The notes below the pieces were generated by a model. It saw nothing but the letters and a program-made list of their open reading frames with translations. It was not told where the DNA came from and ran no database searches. A program made the translations under genes and the position numbers. Below, piece after piece: positions 33,592-43,928 of a DNA stretch of 60,124 nt; position 1 is the first letter of the stretch, and each line of letters begins with the position of its first letter. This DNA comes from Nesterenkonia alkaliphila (lineage in GTDB: Bacteria > Actinomycetota > Actinomycetes > Actinomycetales > Micrococcaceae), in assembly GCF_009758175.1 (NCBI RefSeq), contig NZ_WRPM01000069.1:1-60124 (forward strand), written 5' to 3'.

Positions 33592-34968
33592 CTACTTGGT
33601 GGCCTTCTTCTTGCCGCCACCGGCGGCTTCGAAGAACGCCTTGGTGGGGTTCTCCAAATCGCGCAGCGGGGTGACGTCACGGCCGAAGACCATCTCGTTG
33701 ACCCAGCCGCCGGCCACCCGGGCCTTGCGTTCGATGGTGGGGATAGCCATACCGTGGTACCCGCGGTGGGCGGCCCAGGCCAGGACGCCCTTGAGCTTGA
33801 CGCCCATCGGGTTGCCCACGCCCTTGTAGAGGCCCAGTCCCGCCACAGCTCCGAGAGACTCATGCTTGTACTCGGCAACCTCAGCGGTGCCGTAGCGGAC
33901 CGCAAACAGGTTCTTGGCCAGCACCTTGGCCTGCCGGGAGGCGTGCTGGGCGTTGGGCACGCAGAACCCGCCGGGACCGGCTCCGGTGAGGTCCGGGATT
34001 GCGGCGATATCACCGGCCGTCCAAGCACCTTCGATCACGTCGCCGTCCTCATTCAGTATCTGCAGGGTCGCGGAGCCGGTGATCCGACCGCGCTCATCCA
34101 CCGGGAAGGAAGAGCTGCGGGCCACTGCATTGGCGGCCACACCGGCGGTCCATACCAGGGTGTCGGAGCCGAACTTGTCCACCTCGGACTTATCTGCCAT
34201 CGAGATCAGGGTCAGCTCTCCGTCCACTGCAGAGCTCAGCGAGGTGTTGAGCAGGACCTCTATGCCGCGGCCGCGCAGGTGCTCGACCACACCGACTGCC
34301 TGGTCCTCGGAGACCTCGGGCATGATCCGGCCCATCGCCTCCACCAGCACGATGCGCACATCAGACTGGCTGAGCCGGGGGTTCTCGTTGACTGCGGCGC
34401 GGATGATGTCTTCCATCTCCGCGATGCACTCGATGCCGGCGAATCCGCCGCCGACCACGGTGAAAGTCAGCGCACGGCGCTTGGCAGCCTCATCGGTCAT
34501 TACAGAGGCCGCTTCGAGGCGCTCCAGGATATGGTTGCGCAACCCCAGGGCCTCCTCGATGGTCTTCAGACCGATGCCGTTCTCGGCAAGTCCCTCGATG
34601 GGGAAGGTGCGGGTGGTGGCGCCGGCGGCCATGACGATGTCCTGGTAGGGGATCTCCACGGATTCGCCCTCGCCGAGTCCCACTACGGCGATCTTCGCTT
34701 GATGGTCCACGGAGGTCACCTTGCCGGTGATCACCTCAGTGTCCTTCAGGTGCCGCCGGTGCGGCACCACGGCGTGGCGGGCTTCGATGTGCCCGCCGAC
34801 CACCTCGGGGAGGAAGGGCTGGTAGGTCATATAGGGCAGCGGGTCCACCAGGGTGACTATGCCGCCGGCAGCCTTGATCTTCTTCTGCAGCTGCTGGGCC
34901 ACAGTGAGGCCGACGTAGCCGCCGCCGACGATCAGAACACGGGGTTTCTCTGAGAGCTTGAGTGCCAT
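33592..34968 (-). CDS. ndh: type II NADH dehydrogenase
   Basis: A protein of about 458 residues with two Rossmann folds: the FAD-binding VLIVGGGYVGLTVAQQL at the N terminus and the NADH-binding TFTVVGGGFAGIE near 170. TAGDIAAIPD is the third FAD contact typical of this family. NDH-2 passes electrons from NADH to quinone without pumping protons. The C-terminal amphipathic stretch and Lys-rich tail suit peripheral membrane attachment. The ATG at 34968 is preferred for GGATGGAG before it; another in-frame ATG is three codons upstream. It ends an apparent divIC-DUF501-ppx-protease-ndh run. Confidence 0.92.
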   Translation of the reverse strand: MALKLSEKPRVLIVGGGYVGLTVAQQLQKKIKAAGGIVTLVDPLPYMTYQPFLPEVVGGHIEARHAVVPHRRHLKDTEVITGKVTSVDHQAKIAVVGLGEGESVEIPYQDIVMAAGATTRTFPIEGLAENGIGLKTIEEALGLRNHILERLEAASVMTDEAAKRRALTFTVVGGGFAGIECIAEMEDIIRAAVNENPRLSQSDVRIVLVEAMGRIMPEVSEDQAVGVVEHLRGRGIEVLLNTSLSSAVDGELTLISMADKSEVDKFGSDTLVWTAGVAANAVARSSSFPVDERGRITGSATLQILNEDGDVIEGAWTAGDIAAIPDLTGAGPGGFCVPNAQHASRQAKVLAKNLFAVRYGTAEVAEYKHESLGAVAGLGLYKGVGNPMGVKLKGVLAWAAHRGYHGMAIPTIERKARVAGGWVNEMVFGRDVTPLRDLENPTKAFFEAAGGGKKKATK

Positions 34969-34993
34969 GGGCTCCATCCTATCGGGGTTTGGG

Positions 34994-36490
34994 TCAGGTT
35001 CGGCTGCGCCGGGAGATCAGATGAACTGCGGCCAGAGTCATCAGGATGACTACCACCAGGCCGCCGGCCGCCACGGTGACCGGACCAGCCCAGTCCTGGG
35101 CTGAGCGAACCTCTGCAGCCCGGGGCAGCTCACGCGGCTCTCCCTCGGGTCCTGCGATCACCTCCGCGTCCTCGGGAATATCGGCACCATTGCCGTTCAC
35201 CCCATCATCGGCGCGCCGGTGCACCCGGATCCAGTCGGCCAGGGTGTCATAGTCATCGGCATTGAATTCCGGGAGGTTGCCGTTGACCGCCTCGGCCACA
35301 TTGATCACCCCGTGCCCGTACTCGGGGTCAACCCCCTCGGCCCCCTCGGAGTCAGCAGAGACCAACAGCCGGTGCTTGACCTCCTGAGCCGAAAGCTCCG
35401 GATGGGCGGCCATCACCAGTGCCGCGGCACCGGCCACAAGGGGGGTGGCCCCTGAGGTGCCGGTCCAGGTGGCGTACCCCTCCCCCGGCAATGCTCCGAC
35501 CAGCGGCTCGGAGGCGGCGGCGATGTCCACTGCAATGCCCTGGGAGGAGGATTCCTCGCTGATATTGCGGTTCTCGTCCACCCCGGCCACGGTGAGCACT
35601 CCTGGGATGGTGGCCGGTGCGCCCACGGACCAGTGCCCGGCTGCACGGTTGCCGGCGGCGGCGACCACCAGCACATCGTTCTCCTCGGCGTGCAGGAAGG
35701 CCTCATCCCAGCTCTCCGGCCAGTCCTGCACCCCGGAGCCGATGGACATGTTGATGATGTCGGCCCCGTTGTCCACAGCCCAGACCACGGCCTGGGCGAT
35801 CTGCTCCTCAGTGCCGGGGCCGTTGGGATTGGGATCCTCCAGGACCAGTGACGCGGAGATGATATTGGCCTCCGGGGCCACCCCTACTACGCCTACCGGC
35901 CGCTGGTTCCAGGGCACATCTGGTGCCTCGGGCGCCAGATCCTCGTCATCGAGCTCGAGCTCCTCCTCCATGCCGGGGAAGGTGCGCTCCTCGTAGAATT
36001 CGTCGAGCAGCTCCTCGTCGATGACCTCTTCCCAGTCCTCACCGTGGATCTCCTCCAGCTCGGCCAGGAACTGGTCGAACCATTCGTCCCATTCCTCCTG
36101 GGACATATCCTCGAGACTCTCCGGTTCGATCACCTCCGGTTCGGGCAGCTCCTCGCCCCGGCCCACCGCCAGGGAGGCAACCAGAGTTCCGTGCTCGGTG
36201 CTGGTCTGCTGCACCGGCCCGCCGGAGCCGTCGCCGCCGCCGGAGAAATCGGTGCCTCCGGTGAGCGCGCCGTTGAGCCCCGGGTGAGACCCGTCAACAC
36301 CGGTGTCGATGATCGCGATGGTCACCCCCTCGCCCCGGGTGGTGTCCCAGGCCTCGGTGACCCCGTAGTCCTCCAGCCAGTACTGCTGCTCACGGACCTC
36401 CACGGCATGGGCCGGTGCGGACATCAGCGGGGTCAGTACCAGTGCGGCTGCAGCACTGATGGCCCATACACTACGACGCCGCATCCTCAC
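34994..36490 (-). CDS. membrane-anchored subtilisin-like serine protease
   Basis: A 498-residue S8 peptidase: signal peptide ending SAPAHA, catalytic Asp in IAIIDTGVD, His in TEHGTLVAS, oxyanion Asn in VVAAAGNRA and Ser in TGTSGATPLVAGAAAL. A C-terminal transmembrane helix (about 468-490) and an Arg-rich tail anchor it, as in mycosins of type VII secretion systems, though no ESX genes are nearby. Between the His and Asn motifs is an extra acidic segment of about 90 residues rich in Glu, Asp and Trp (about 110-200) that is not part of the subtilisin core. The start overlaps the ppx stop by 4 bp. Confidence 0.9.
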   Translation of the reverse strand: MRMRRRSVWAISAAAALVLTPLMSAPAHAVEVREQQYWLEDYGVTEAWDTTRGEGVTIAIIDTGVDGSHPGLNGALTGGTDFSGGGDGSGGPVQQTSTEHGTLVASLAVGRGEELPEPEVIEPESLEDMSQEEWDEWFDQFLAELEEIHGEDWEEVIDEELLDEFYEERTFPGMEEELELDDEDLAPEAPDVPWNQRPVGVVGVAPEANIISASLVLEDPNPNGPGTEEQIAQAVVWAVDNGADIINMSIGSGVQDWPESWDEAFLHAEENDVLVVAAAGNRAAGHWSVGAPATIPGVLTVAGVDENRNISEESSSQGIAVDIAAASEPLVGALPGEGYATWTGTSGATPLVAGAAALVMAAHPELSAQEVKHRLLVSADSEGAEGVDPEYGHGVINVAEAVNGNLPEFNADDYDTLADWIRVHRRADDGVNGNGADIPEDAEVIAGPEGEPRELPRAAEVRSAQDWAGPVTVAAGGLVVVILMTLAAVHLISRRSRT

Positions 36491-37485
36491 TTCTCGTTCC
36501 CCATACTCTCCAGCTGCTCCTGTGCCACCGACATCGCCAATCCGTCCAGGATGTCGTGCTCCGAGGCGATGGCGGTGGCCACGCGGTTCTCTGTGATCTT
36601 GTTGATGTAGTCCAGAATGGTCCCCCAGATCAGTGCTCCGGCGCCGATCACATCTACCCGTCCCGGATGCATGAACGGCATGGCTGCCCGCTGGGCGCGG
36701 GTGCTGTGCACCAGCTGGTCCACAGACTGGTGGACCGCATCCAGGGAAAGTTCGGCACCGTTGATGGTCTCGGCGTCGTAATCCTCAAGTTTCAGCGCAT
36801 GGGCGGTGACAGTGGTGACCGTGCCTGCCACTCCCACCACAGCCTCCGTCTCGTGCAGCGGCATCACCTCCGCCACATTCTCCAGGAAGCTGAGGGTTTC
36901 GAAGGCGGCCATAGAGCATTCGGTCTCCGTGGGGGGATCGCTGCGCATATGCCGTTCGGTGAACCGGACACAACCCATATCTGTGGAGATGGCGTGCTCG
37001 GCGCCGGCAGAGGTGCCCAGCACGAACTCGGTGGATCCCCCGCCCAGGTCCACCACCAGGACCTTGCGGGCCGCATCCCAGTTGAGCACGCTGGCCGCTC
37101 CGGCGAAGGAGAGCCCGGCCTCCTCGGAGCCGCGGATCACCTCGGGCTCCACACTCAGGCGGTCCTTGACCCCGGCGATGAACTCTTCCCGGTTGCTGAC
37201 ATCCCGGGAGGCCGAGGTTGCCACGAAACGCACAGCCTGCACCTGGTGGCGGCGGATGAGCTCGGCGTAGTCCTCCACCGCGGCGAAAGTGCGCTGCAGC
37301 GCCTGGGCGGAGAACTCCCCGGTGGTGTCCACACCTTCGCCCAGCCGCACCACAGTCATTCGGCGCACCACATCGGTGACCGAGCCGGTGCCGGGAAGGT
37401 CCACGTCTGCGATGAGCAGGCGGATCGAGTTGGTGCCGCAGTCGATGGCTGCCACCCGGAGTGGGGCCTGGGCGGATTCGGTCAT
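36487..37485 (-). CDS. ppx: Ppx/GppA family exopolyphosphatase
   Basis: A 332-residue member of the ASKHA superfamily. It shows the phosphate-binding DCGTNSIRLLIAD at the N terminus, GSEEAGLSFAGA, VVDLGGGSTEFVLG and a C-terminal GAGALIW. Such proteins hydrolyse polyphosphate and/or pppGpp. The short form, lacking the C-terminal HD-like region of E. coli Ppx, is normal in actinobacteria (Rv1026). It overlaps both neighbours by 4 bp and so is translationally coupled. Confidence 0.92.
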   Translation of the reverse strand: MTESAQAPLRVAAIDCGTNSIRLLIADVDLPGTGSVTDVVRRMTVVRLGEGVDTTGEFSAQALQRTFAAVEDYAELIRRHQVQAVRFVATSASRDVSNREEFIAGVKDRLSVEPEVIRGSEEAGLSFAGAASVLNWDAARKVLVVDLGGGSTEFVLGTSAGAEHAISTDMGCVRFTERHMRSDPPTETECSMAAFETLSFLENVAEVMPLHETEAVVGVAGTVTTVTAHALKLEDYDAETINGAELSLDAVHQSVDQLVHSTRAQRAAMPFMHPGRVDVIGAGALIWGTILDYINKITENRVATAIASEHDILDGLAMSVAQEQLESMGNEK

Positions 37486-38099
37486 GATGGCTCTTCTCTC
37501 TCCTGGAGGCGGCGCACATGGCGTGAGAGGTCCTCGGTGGGGACCTCTGCGCGGTGGTCCCAGGCAGTGTCACATGTGCAGGTCTCCGGGGTCCATTCGG
37601 CGCTGATCCGCTCCAGGGTCTCATCGCCCAGCGGATTGATTCCCGGGCCCGCAGCCAGGGCATGGCCGGCCAGCACGTGGAGGCATTTGACGCGTTCGGG
37701 CATTCCGCCGGCGCTGACCCCCTCGATCTCCCAGACCGGGCCGAGTCCGGCTGCCTGGCGGATCCTCTCCCGCTCCTGCAGGTAGTGCTGGTGAGCCTTC
37801 CGGTACTGGGCGGCCAGGGCGTCGTCGTCCTGGAGGCGCTGGGTCATCTCGGCCATCACCCCGGCAGCCTCGAGCCGGGAGACTGCGGCAGTAAGGGTGG
37901 GGTGGGTGAGGTAGAAGGTCGTGGGGAAGGGGATGCCGTTGCTCAGCCTCGGGGCGGTGGCTGCCACCAGGGGGTTGCCGCAGCGGCAGCGGGCGGGAAT
38001 CTCCACCACGTCGCGCACGGGCCGGCCCAACTGCAGGCTGAGCGTATCGAGGTCCTGTGGGGTGGGAATCGGCTGACCAGTGGCGCGGGGGCGGTTCAC
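37482..38099 (-). CDS. DUF501 family protein
   Basis: A 205-residue soluble protein. Family features: QLGRPVRDVVEIPARCRCGNP near the N terminus, FPTTFYLTHP, LEAAGVM, and a C-terminal RVKCLHVLAGHALAAGPGINPLGD. Three Cys at CRCG and KCLH plus His could bind a metal; a CTC pair lies near the C terminus. Always found between divIC and ppx in actinobacteria (Rv1025); role unknown. GTG start, 11 bp after divIC. Confidence 0.88.
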   Translation of the reverse strand: MNRPRATGQPIPTPQDLDTLSLQLGRPVRDVVEIPARCRCGNPLVAATAPRLSNGIPFPTTFYLTHPTLTAAVSRLEAAGVMAEMTQRLQDDDALAAQYRKAHQHYLQERERIRQAAGLGPVWEIEGVSAGGMPERVKCLHVLAGHALAAGPGINPLGDETLERISAEWTPETCTCDTAWDHRAEVPTEDLSRHVRRLQEREEPS

Positions 38100-38110
38100 A
38101 GCAGGTAAGT

Positions 38111-38731
38111 CTACTGCTCGGCGGATTCGACCACGGACTCCCAGAGCTCATCGGTCCAGTCAGCATCCTCTGCAGCCTCCTCCGCGGAGTCGGTCTGCAC
38201 CTCCGCCTCGGCGAGATCCCCGATCACGTGGTACCGGCGTTCCCCCGGCAGCACCAGGTTGATCCGCTCGCGGGCCTGCTGCTGGACAAACTGAGGATCA
38301 TCCCACCGGGCCAGTTCGGAGTACAGCTCATCCTGGCGCTGCTCCTCGGCGGCGATCTGCTCATGGAGGGCCGAAAGCTCGGCGCGCTGCTGCATATAGC
38401 TGCGCACGGTGGGCACCAGGAAGGAGATCACCACCAGGGTGACGATAGTCAGCACGATCATCCGCCCGGAGAAGGTCCGTTCCGGGACCAGAGTGCGCGC
38501 GGAGACGGGGGTCCTGCGGGAGGGCCGTTGGGCGTGCTGCTGCGGCTTGTCTGCGCGGCGGGCACGGCGTGCGGTGATCTCATCGGGGGTGCGGATCTGT
38601 CCGGAGACCTGTTCCCGCTCGGCCAATCGGCGGCGTTCAGCTTTCTGGGCTCGCTGCTGGGACCGACGCTGCCGGGCGGAGAGATCCTGCGGTTCGGCAG
38701 TGGTGCCGGAGGTGCGGGCATGGCGCGCCAT
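38111..38731 (-). CDS. divIC: septum formation initiator (FtsB/DivIC)
   Basis: A 206-residue bitopic division protein: a basic cytoplasmic N terminus of about 110 residues, one transmembrane segment (MIVLTIVTLVVISFLVPTV), a coiled coil (QQRAELSALHEQIAAEEQ) and the FtsB/DivIC ending WDDPQFVQQQARERINLVLPGE. The long cytoplasmic tail is typical of actinobacteria. It acts with FtsL and FtsQ at the divisome. Position after eno matches Rv1024. Confidence 0.88.
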   Translation of the reverse strand: MARHARTSGTTAEPQDLSARQRRSQQRAQKAERRRLAEREQVSGQIRTPDEITARRARRADKPQQHAQRPSRRTPVSARTLVPERTFSGRMIVLTIVTLVVISFLVPTVRSYMQQRAELSALHEQIAAEEQRQDELYSELARWDDPQFVQQQARERINLVLPGERRYHVIGDLAEAEVQTDSAEEAAEDADWTDELWESVVESAEQ

Positions 38732-38762
38732 GGGCTCATCACCGCCTTAACTAGGTGCGCCC

Positions 38763-38792
38763 CGGCGGTCCGGCTGAAGCACCGGACCGCCG
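38763..38792 (-). terminator. hairpin between eno and divIC
   Basis: An 11-bp stem, CGGCGGTCCGG with CCGGACCGCCG, around an 8-base loop, in the 221-bp gap after eno. There is no T-tract, so eno may be only partly separated from the divIC operon. Confidence 0.55.
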
Positions 38793-38891
38793 AGCACACC
38801 ACTGATGGGAAGCGTTCAGTTACAGAACCTCACCCTAGTTGCGGGGCAGTATAAGCAGCCCCCAGGACACGCGGAATGTCCGGAACTTATC

Positions 38892-40275
<1,384 letters not shown>

Positions 40276-40335
40276 TCACCATTGACTCATCTCCCAGCCT
40301 AGTCCCCCAATCCCACAACAAGATAGTTGCCCGCC

Positions 40336-40881
40336 TTACCGGTGAGAGACCAGTTCGTCGAAGACATCCTCCGGTGTGGAACCGTCAGCCTGATCGGACA
40401 GGGTTCCCTCCCCGTCATGTTGGACCTCATTATTACCTTCGACTGGGAATATTGACTGAGAGTTCACCAGAACGAACCCTTCAAATTCGAAACTCTCGTC
40501 GATTTCAGTCAGGGCAAAGATGGCCTGGTCACCCTCATCAAGACTCGCCCTGCCAGCGACTTGGAACGCCTGCCCGTCCATCACCTCAGAGATTGCTATA
40601 CGGATCGTGTCATCTGAAACCTGAGGGTCGGTTTGTGCAACACGGACGGTATAGACCCTATATTCGATACTTCGATCTTCACCGATCCTCACACCAGTCT
40701 CGAGACCTGCAACTTCTCCTCTGACGACAAGATCTGCTGCGACCCCGATCTCTTGCAAAGATGCGTGACCATACGGCTCGTCGAAATCGATTTCCTGAAC
40801 TGAATCATCTGAACATCCGATAACTGCAGCTATGAGGGCGGCACACCCCACAAGAGCAAAGGGTTTGTTACTGGTAAGCAT
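40336..40881 (-). CDS. lipoprotein paired with secreted metalloprotease
   Basis: A 181-residue lipoprotein with signal ending AAVIGCSDD. The mature domain is beta-rich: ADLVVRGEVAGLETG, EYRVYTVRVAQ, then LDEGDQAIFALTEI and FEFEGFVLVNSQSIFPVEG. This resembles an OB-like or beta-barrel domain; I do not recognise a named family. The start overlaps the end of the protease gene by 14 bp and has no good ribosome-binding site, so translation is probably coupled. Base composition is visibly less GC-rich than the flanking eno and add genes, suggesting acquisition as a pair. Confidence 0.75.
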   Translation of the reverse strand: MLTSNKPFALVGCAALIAAVIGCSDDSVQEIDFDEPYGHASLQEIGVAADLVVRGEVAGLETGVRIGEDRSIEYRVYTVRVAQTDPQVSDDTIRIAISEVMDGQAFQVAGRASLDEGDQAIFALTEIDESFEFEGFVLVNSQSIFPVEGNNEVQHDGEGTLSDQADGSTPEDVFDELVSHR

Positions 40882-41422
40882 TGCGGATCATCGCCCTATC
40901 GTGCGCGTCGAGATACTGAGAAATTGGAGGTGAACTCCCTGACGTCATAGCTGAGGAATTGGTGTTCCGATGCCCCAGCCCCGCGACATGCCCGAATTCG
41001 TGCAGAGCTGTCTTTCTCCACTGTTGGGCAGTCATGAGAGTACGCGAGTTGAGCCGAATGTTTTTTCTCGAGTTGCATATTCCGTTGGAGACTCCGCCAC
41101 CACAGCTGACGCTTCCAAACCAAGACTCCGGATAGGATGCTCGATTGACGCCCACATTGTACGAGGATCGGCAAACTCGGTGCGTCGTGGTGACTGGCGT
41201 TCCGTCGGCGATTTGATTCATGGCCCAAGCAACAGCGACGTGATTCCCTTGATGCTGACAAACGGTCCAGTGGGGCGTGTACAGGATCCCCGAATTGGCC
41301 CCGCCACCATGACTTGCTTGCGCAGGTGCAGCTCCGCCAATAAGCACCAGCACAAGAGAGGCCAACACAACGAAAACTCTCGAACGCAAGGTTGCGGAAC
41401 TCGTGGACTCACTGTCAACCAT
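40868..41422 (-). CDS. secreted matrixin-like metalloprotease
   Basis: A protein of about 184 residues with a signal peptide ending PAQASH. The zinc motif HEFGHVAGLGHR fits HExxHxxGxxH, the metzincin pattern with the third zinc ligand, and SAMTSG shortly after supplies the Met-turn. Two Cys pairs (VCQHQ, VCRSS, SCGGG, ICNSR) probably form disulfides. The size fits a small matrixin/M10-like catalytic domain without a long prodomain. ATG 41422 is used, with GGAGGGG in front; TATAAC lies upstream as a possible -10. Codon composition is lower in GC than the neighbours. Confidence 0.82.
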   Translation of the reverse strand: MVDSESTSSATLRSRVFVVLASLVLVLIGGAAPAQASHGGGANSGILYTPHWTVCQHQGNHVAVAWAMNQIADGTPVTTTHRVCRSSYNVGVNRASYPESWFGSVSCGGGVSNGICNSRKNIRLNSRTLMTAQQWRKTALHEFGHVAGLGHRNTNSSAMTSGSSPPISQYLDAHDRAMIRNAYQ

Positions 41423-41571
41423 TTCCAACCCCTCCCAGCGACTGTAGTTATAACGACTCGACTTGTGACACACATTACATTTTAGTGACAGAATTAGCTA
41501 CCCTCGGGCATTCAACAGTCGAACGCTCCGAGCTGTCGACGACGCCGCCCACCCGGCTGAGCGCCCACCGG

Positions 41572-41584
41572 TAGGCTAGGTGCC
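41572..41584 (+). promoter_or_regulatory. -10 element of leaderless add transcript
   Basis: TAGGCT (41572-41577) is followed by seven bases and then the ATG. A copy of ACGACGCCGCC lies just upstream at 41539-41549. Confidence 0.45.
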
Positions 41585-42727
41585 ATGAGCACCTATGAGG
41601 GCCTGGAGGCCCAGCTGCGTGAACTGCCCAAAGTCTCCCTGCATGATCACATGGACGGCTCCCTGCGTCCGGCCACACTGATCGAGCTGGCCGCCGAGGT
41701 CGGCCATGAACTGCCCAGCTCTGATCCGGATCAGCTGCAGGAGATCTTCCGCACCAATGCCAACTCCGGGGACCTGGTGAAGTACCTAGAGACCTTCGCG
41801 CACACCGCTGCAGTGATGCAGAGCGCCGAGAACCTGAAGCGGATTGCCCGGGAGTACGTGGAGGATCTGGCAGCAGACGGGATCGTCTACGCCGAGATCC
41901 GCTGGGCCCCCGAGCAGCACACCGCCGGCGGGCTCAGCCTGGATGAAGCAGTAGAGGCGGTCCAGGCCGGACTGGCCGAGGGCGTGGAGGCGGTGGCAGC
42001 CGCTGACGGCGCCATCGCAGTGGGTCAGCTGATCTCCGCCATGCGGCAGAATGACAACGCCGCCGAAATCGTGGAACTGGCCCTGCGGCACCGGGAGAAA
42101 GGCGTCGTCGGCTTCGACATCGCCGGGCCCGAGGCCGGGTTCCCCCCCTCAAAATTCGCCGCCAGCTTCACCCGCCTGGCCGAGCAGATGCTGCCGGCCA
42201 CCGTGCACGCCGGCGAGGCCGACGGCATCAAGTCAGTCCGCGATGCCCTGGTCCACGGCCGGGCCCAGCGGCTGGGCCACGGAATCCGGGTGGCCGAGGA
42301 CATCACCGTGACCACCGGTCCGGACTCCCGCTCGAAGACCGGTGACGGGGGAGAGGACCTCATCGAGGTGCAGCTTGGGCCCGTGGCCCGCTGGGTGCGC
42401 GATCGGCAGATCCACCTGGAGGCCTCACCCACCTCCAATCTGCACACCGGGGCAGTCTCCGCACTCACCGGTGATGCTGAAAGCGGTATGGATGCCCACC
42501 CCTTCGACATGCTCTACCAGCTGGGCTTCAACATCGGGGTAAATACCGACAACCGGCTGGTCTCCGGAGTGACGCTCAGCGGCGAGCTGGCCGCACTCGC
42601 CGAGGCCTTCGACTACAGCCTCGCGGAGCTCGCCGACTTCCAGGTCAACGCCATTGAGGCCAGCTTCCTGGACTACGAGGACCGGCAGGCGCTGACCGCA
42701 GCCGTGCTGGAAGCGTGGAATGCCTGA
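41585..42727 (+). CDS. add: adenosine deaminase
   Basis: A 380-residue TIM-barrel metal enzyme converting adenosine or deoxyadenosine to inosine forms. Zinc ligands in LHDHMDGSLRP (His-x-His), then HAGEAD (His and catalytic Glu), AQRLGHGIR, and NTDNR with the catalytic Asp. The first motif has LHDH where most members have LHLH; the metal histidines remain. It overlaps mazG by 8 bp. With deoA and cdd nearby it belongs to a nucleoside salvage neighbourhood. Confidence 0.93.
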   Translation: MSTYEGLEAQLRELPKVSLHDHMDGSLRPATLIELAAEVGHELPSSDPDQLQEIFRTNANSGDLVKYLETFAHTAAVMQSAENLKRIAREYVEDLAADGIVYAEIRWAPEQHTAGGLSLDEAVEAVQAGLAEGVEAVAAADGAIAVGQLISAMRQNDNAAEIVELALRHREKGVVGFDIAGPEAGFPPSKFAASFTRLAEQMLPATVHAGEADGIKSVRDALVHGRAQRLGHGIRVAEDITVTTGPDSRSKTGDGGEDLIEVQLGPVARWVRDRQIHLEASPTSNLHTGAVSALTGDAESGMDAHPFDMLYQLGFNIGVNTDNRLVSGVTLSGELAALAEAFDYSLAELADFQVNAIEASFLDYEDRQALTAAVLEAWNA

Positions 42728-43157
42728 GCAGCAGCCCCAAGCACTGCCGAATATGACCCGGCTGGTGACCATCATCGAGCAGCTGCGTGAGCACTGCCCC
42801 TGGACGGCCCAGCTGACCCACCAGTCGCTGACCCCCTACCTCTTGGAGGAGGCCCAGGAAGTGGCCGCGGAGATCGGCGCCGGGATCACCGGGGAGCCCC
42901 TGCGGAAAGAACTCGGCGATGTACTGCTCCAAGTGGTGCTGCACGCCGCCATCGCCGCTGAGCGGGACCAGTTCGATCTGGACGGAGTCGCGGAGGCGAT
43001 CAGCGCAAAGCTCATCCGCCGAAATCCGCACGTCTTTGAGCCCGACGGCACTCTGAATCCCCAGGAGGCCACAGTGGAGGAGATCGACGCCGCCTGGGAC
43101 CGGATCAAAGCACAGGAGAAGCACGAGCTCCACGGTCCCGATTCTCCCCAGTACTAG
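42720..43157 (+). CDS. mazG: MazG nucleotide pyrophosphohydrolase
   Basis: A 145-residue single-domain MazG. The helical metal-binding pattern is present: CPWTAQLTHQSLTPYLLEEAQEV and ELGDVLLQVVLH (EExxE and ExxD motifs). E. coli MazG has two such domains; this is the one-domain form. It hydrolyses abnormal NTPs to NMPs. Its stop codon shares the CTAG tetranucleotide with the convergent dedA stop. Confidence 0.9.
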   Translation: MPEQQPQALPNMTRLVTIIEQLREHCPWTAQLTHQSLTPYLLEEAQEVAAEIGAGITGEPLRKELGDVLLQVVLHAAIAAERDQFDLDGVAEAISAKLIRRNPHVFEPDGTLNPQEATVEEIDAAWDRIKAQEKHELHGPDSPQY

Positions 43158-43906
43158 GAACCCTTTTCCTCGGCCCTTCCTTCATCGTTCTCATTCCACT
43201 TTCGTGGTCTCCCTCCACGGCGGCGCAGATGGATGGGCGGCTCCACGGGGACCTCGCCAATGTCCTGGTAGCCCTCCGGGTCCAGGTGCACACCGCGGCG
43301 GTCCAGCCACCGGGTGAGCAGGTTGAACAGCCGCTCGCAGCCCAGTCCCACCAGGATCGCCACCCCGATGCCCACGGCCATGGCCAACAGCATATTGCCG
43401 AAGATCGCTTCACCGGCCATGCCCAGCCCGATCAGCCAGCTGGCCCAGAGCAGACTTGCTGCGCCGTCGATGAGTAGAAACCGGCGCAGTGAGTAGCGGG
43501 TGGAGCCGGCCACGAAGTTGATGCCCACCCGGGCCCCGGGCACGAACCGGCCCACGAAGATCACCAATACACCCCGGCGGTCCAGCCCGTGCCGGGCCCA
43601 GGTCAGAGTGCGTTGCATAGTCGGCCGGCGCATCCAGCCGAACCGTTCGGTACCGATGGCCCGGCCGAACCGGTAGGCGATGAAGTCTCCCAACAGGGCA
43701 GCTGCCGCCGCAGTGAAAATCACCCAAGGCCACCAGGGGGTCCCTGGCTCGTCCTGGACAGAGCCCAGGGCGATGATCAGGGAGTCAGAGGGCAATGGCG
43801 GGAAGAACCCGTTAATGGTGACGAACCCGAAGAGCCCCAGCAGCGTCCACCAACCAGAGGCTGCCTCCAGCACCAGTTCGTCCAGCGAGTTGAGAAATTC
43901 CGGCAT
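43154..43906 (-). CDS. DedA family membrane protein
   Basis: A polytopic protein of about 250 residues. DedA features are FFPPLPSDSLIIALG near the N terminus, GDFIAYRFGRAIG, the RFVPGARVGINFVAGSTRYSLRRF signature and WASWLIGLGMAG. The C-terminal tail of about 60 residues is hydrophilic and basic. DedA proteins are linked to lipid-carrier recycling and membrane homeostasis. The ATG at 43906 (MPEFLNS) is chosen; the frame upstream is non-homologous and overlaps deoA. It is 22 bp after deoA. Confidence 0.88.
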   Translation of the reverse strand: MPEFLNSLDELVLEAASGWWTLLGLFGFVTINGFFPPLPSDSLIIALGSVQDEPGTPWWPWVIFTAAAAALLGDFIAYRFGRAIGTERFGWMRRPTMQRTLTWARHGLDRRGVLVIFVGRFVPGARVGINFVAGSTRYSLRRFLLIDGAASLLWASWLIGLGMAGEAIFGNMLLAMAVGIGVAILVGLGCERLFNLLTRWLDRRGVHLDPEGYQDIGEVPVEPPIHLRRRGGRPRKWNENDEGRAEEKGS

Positions 43907-43928
43907 GCTCGGGGAACCGACCCGCCTT

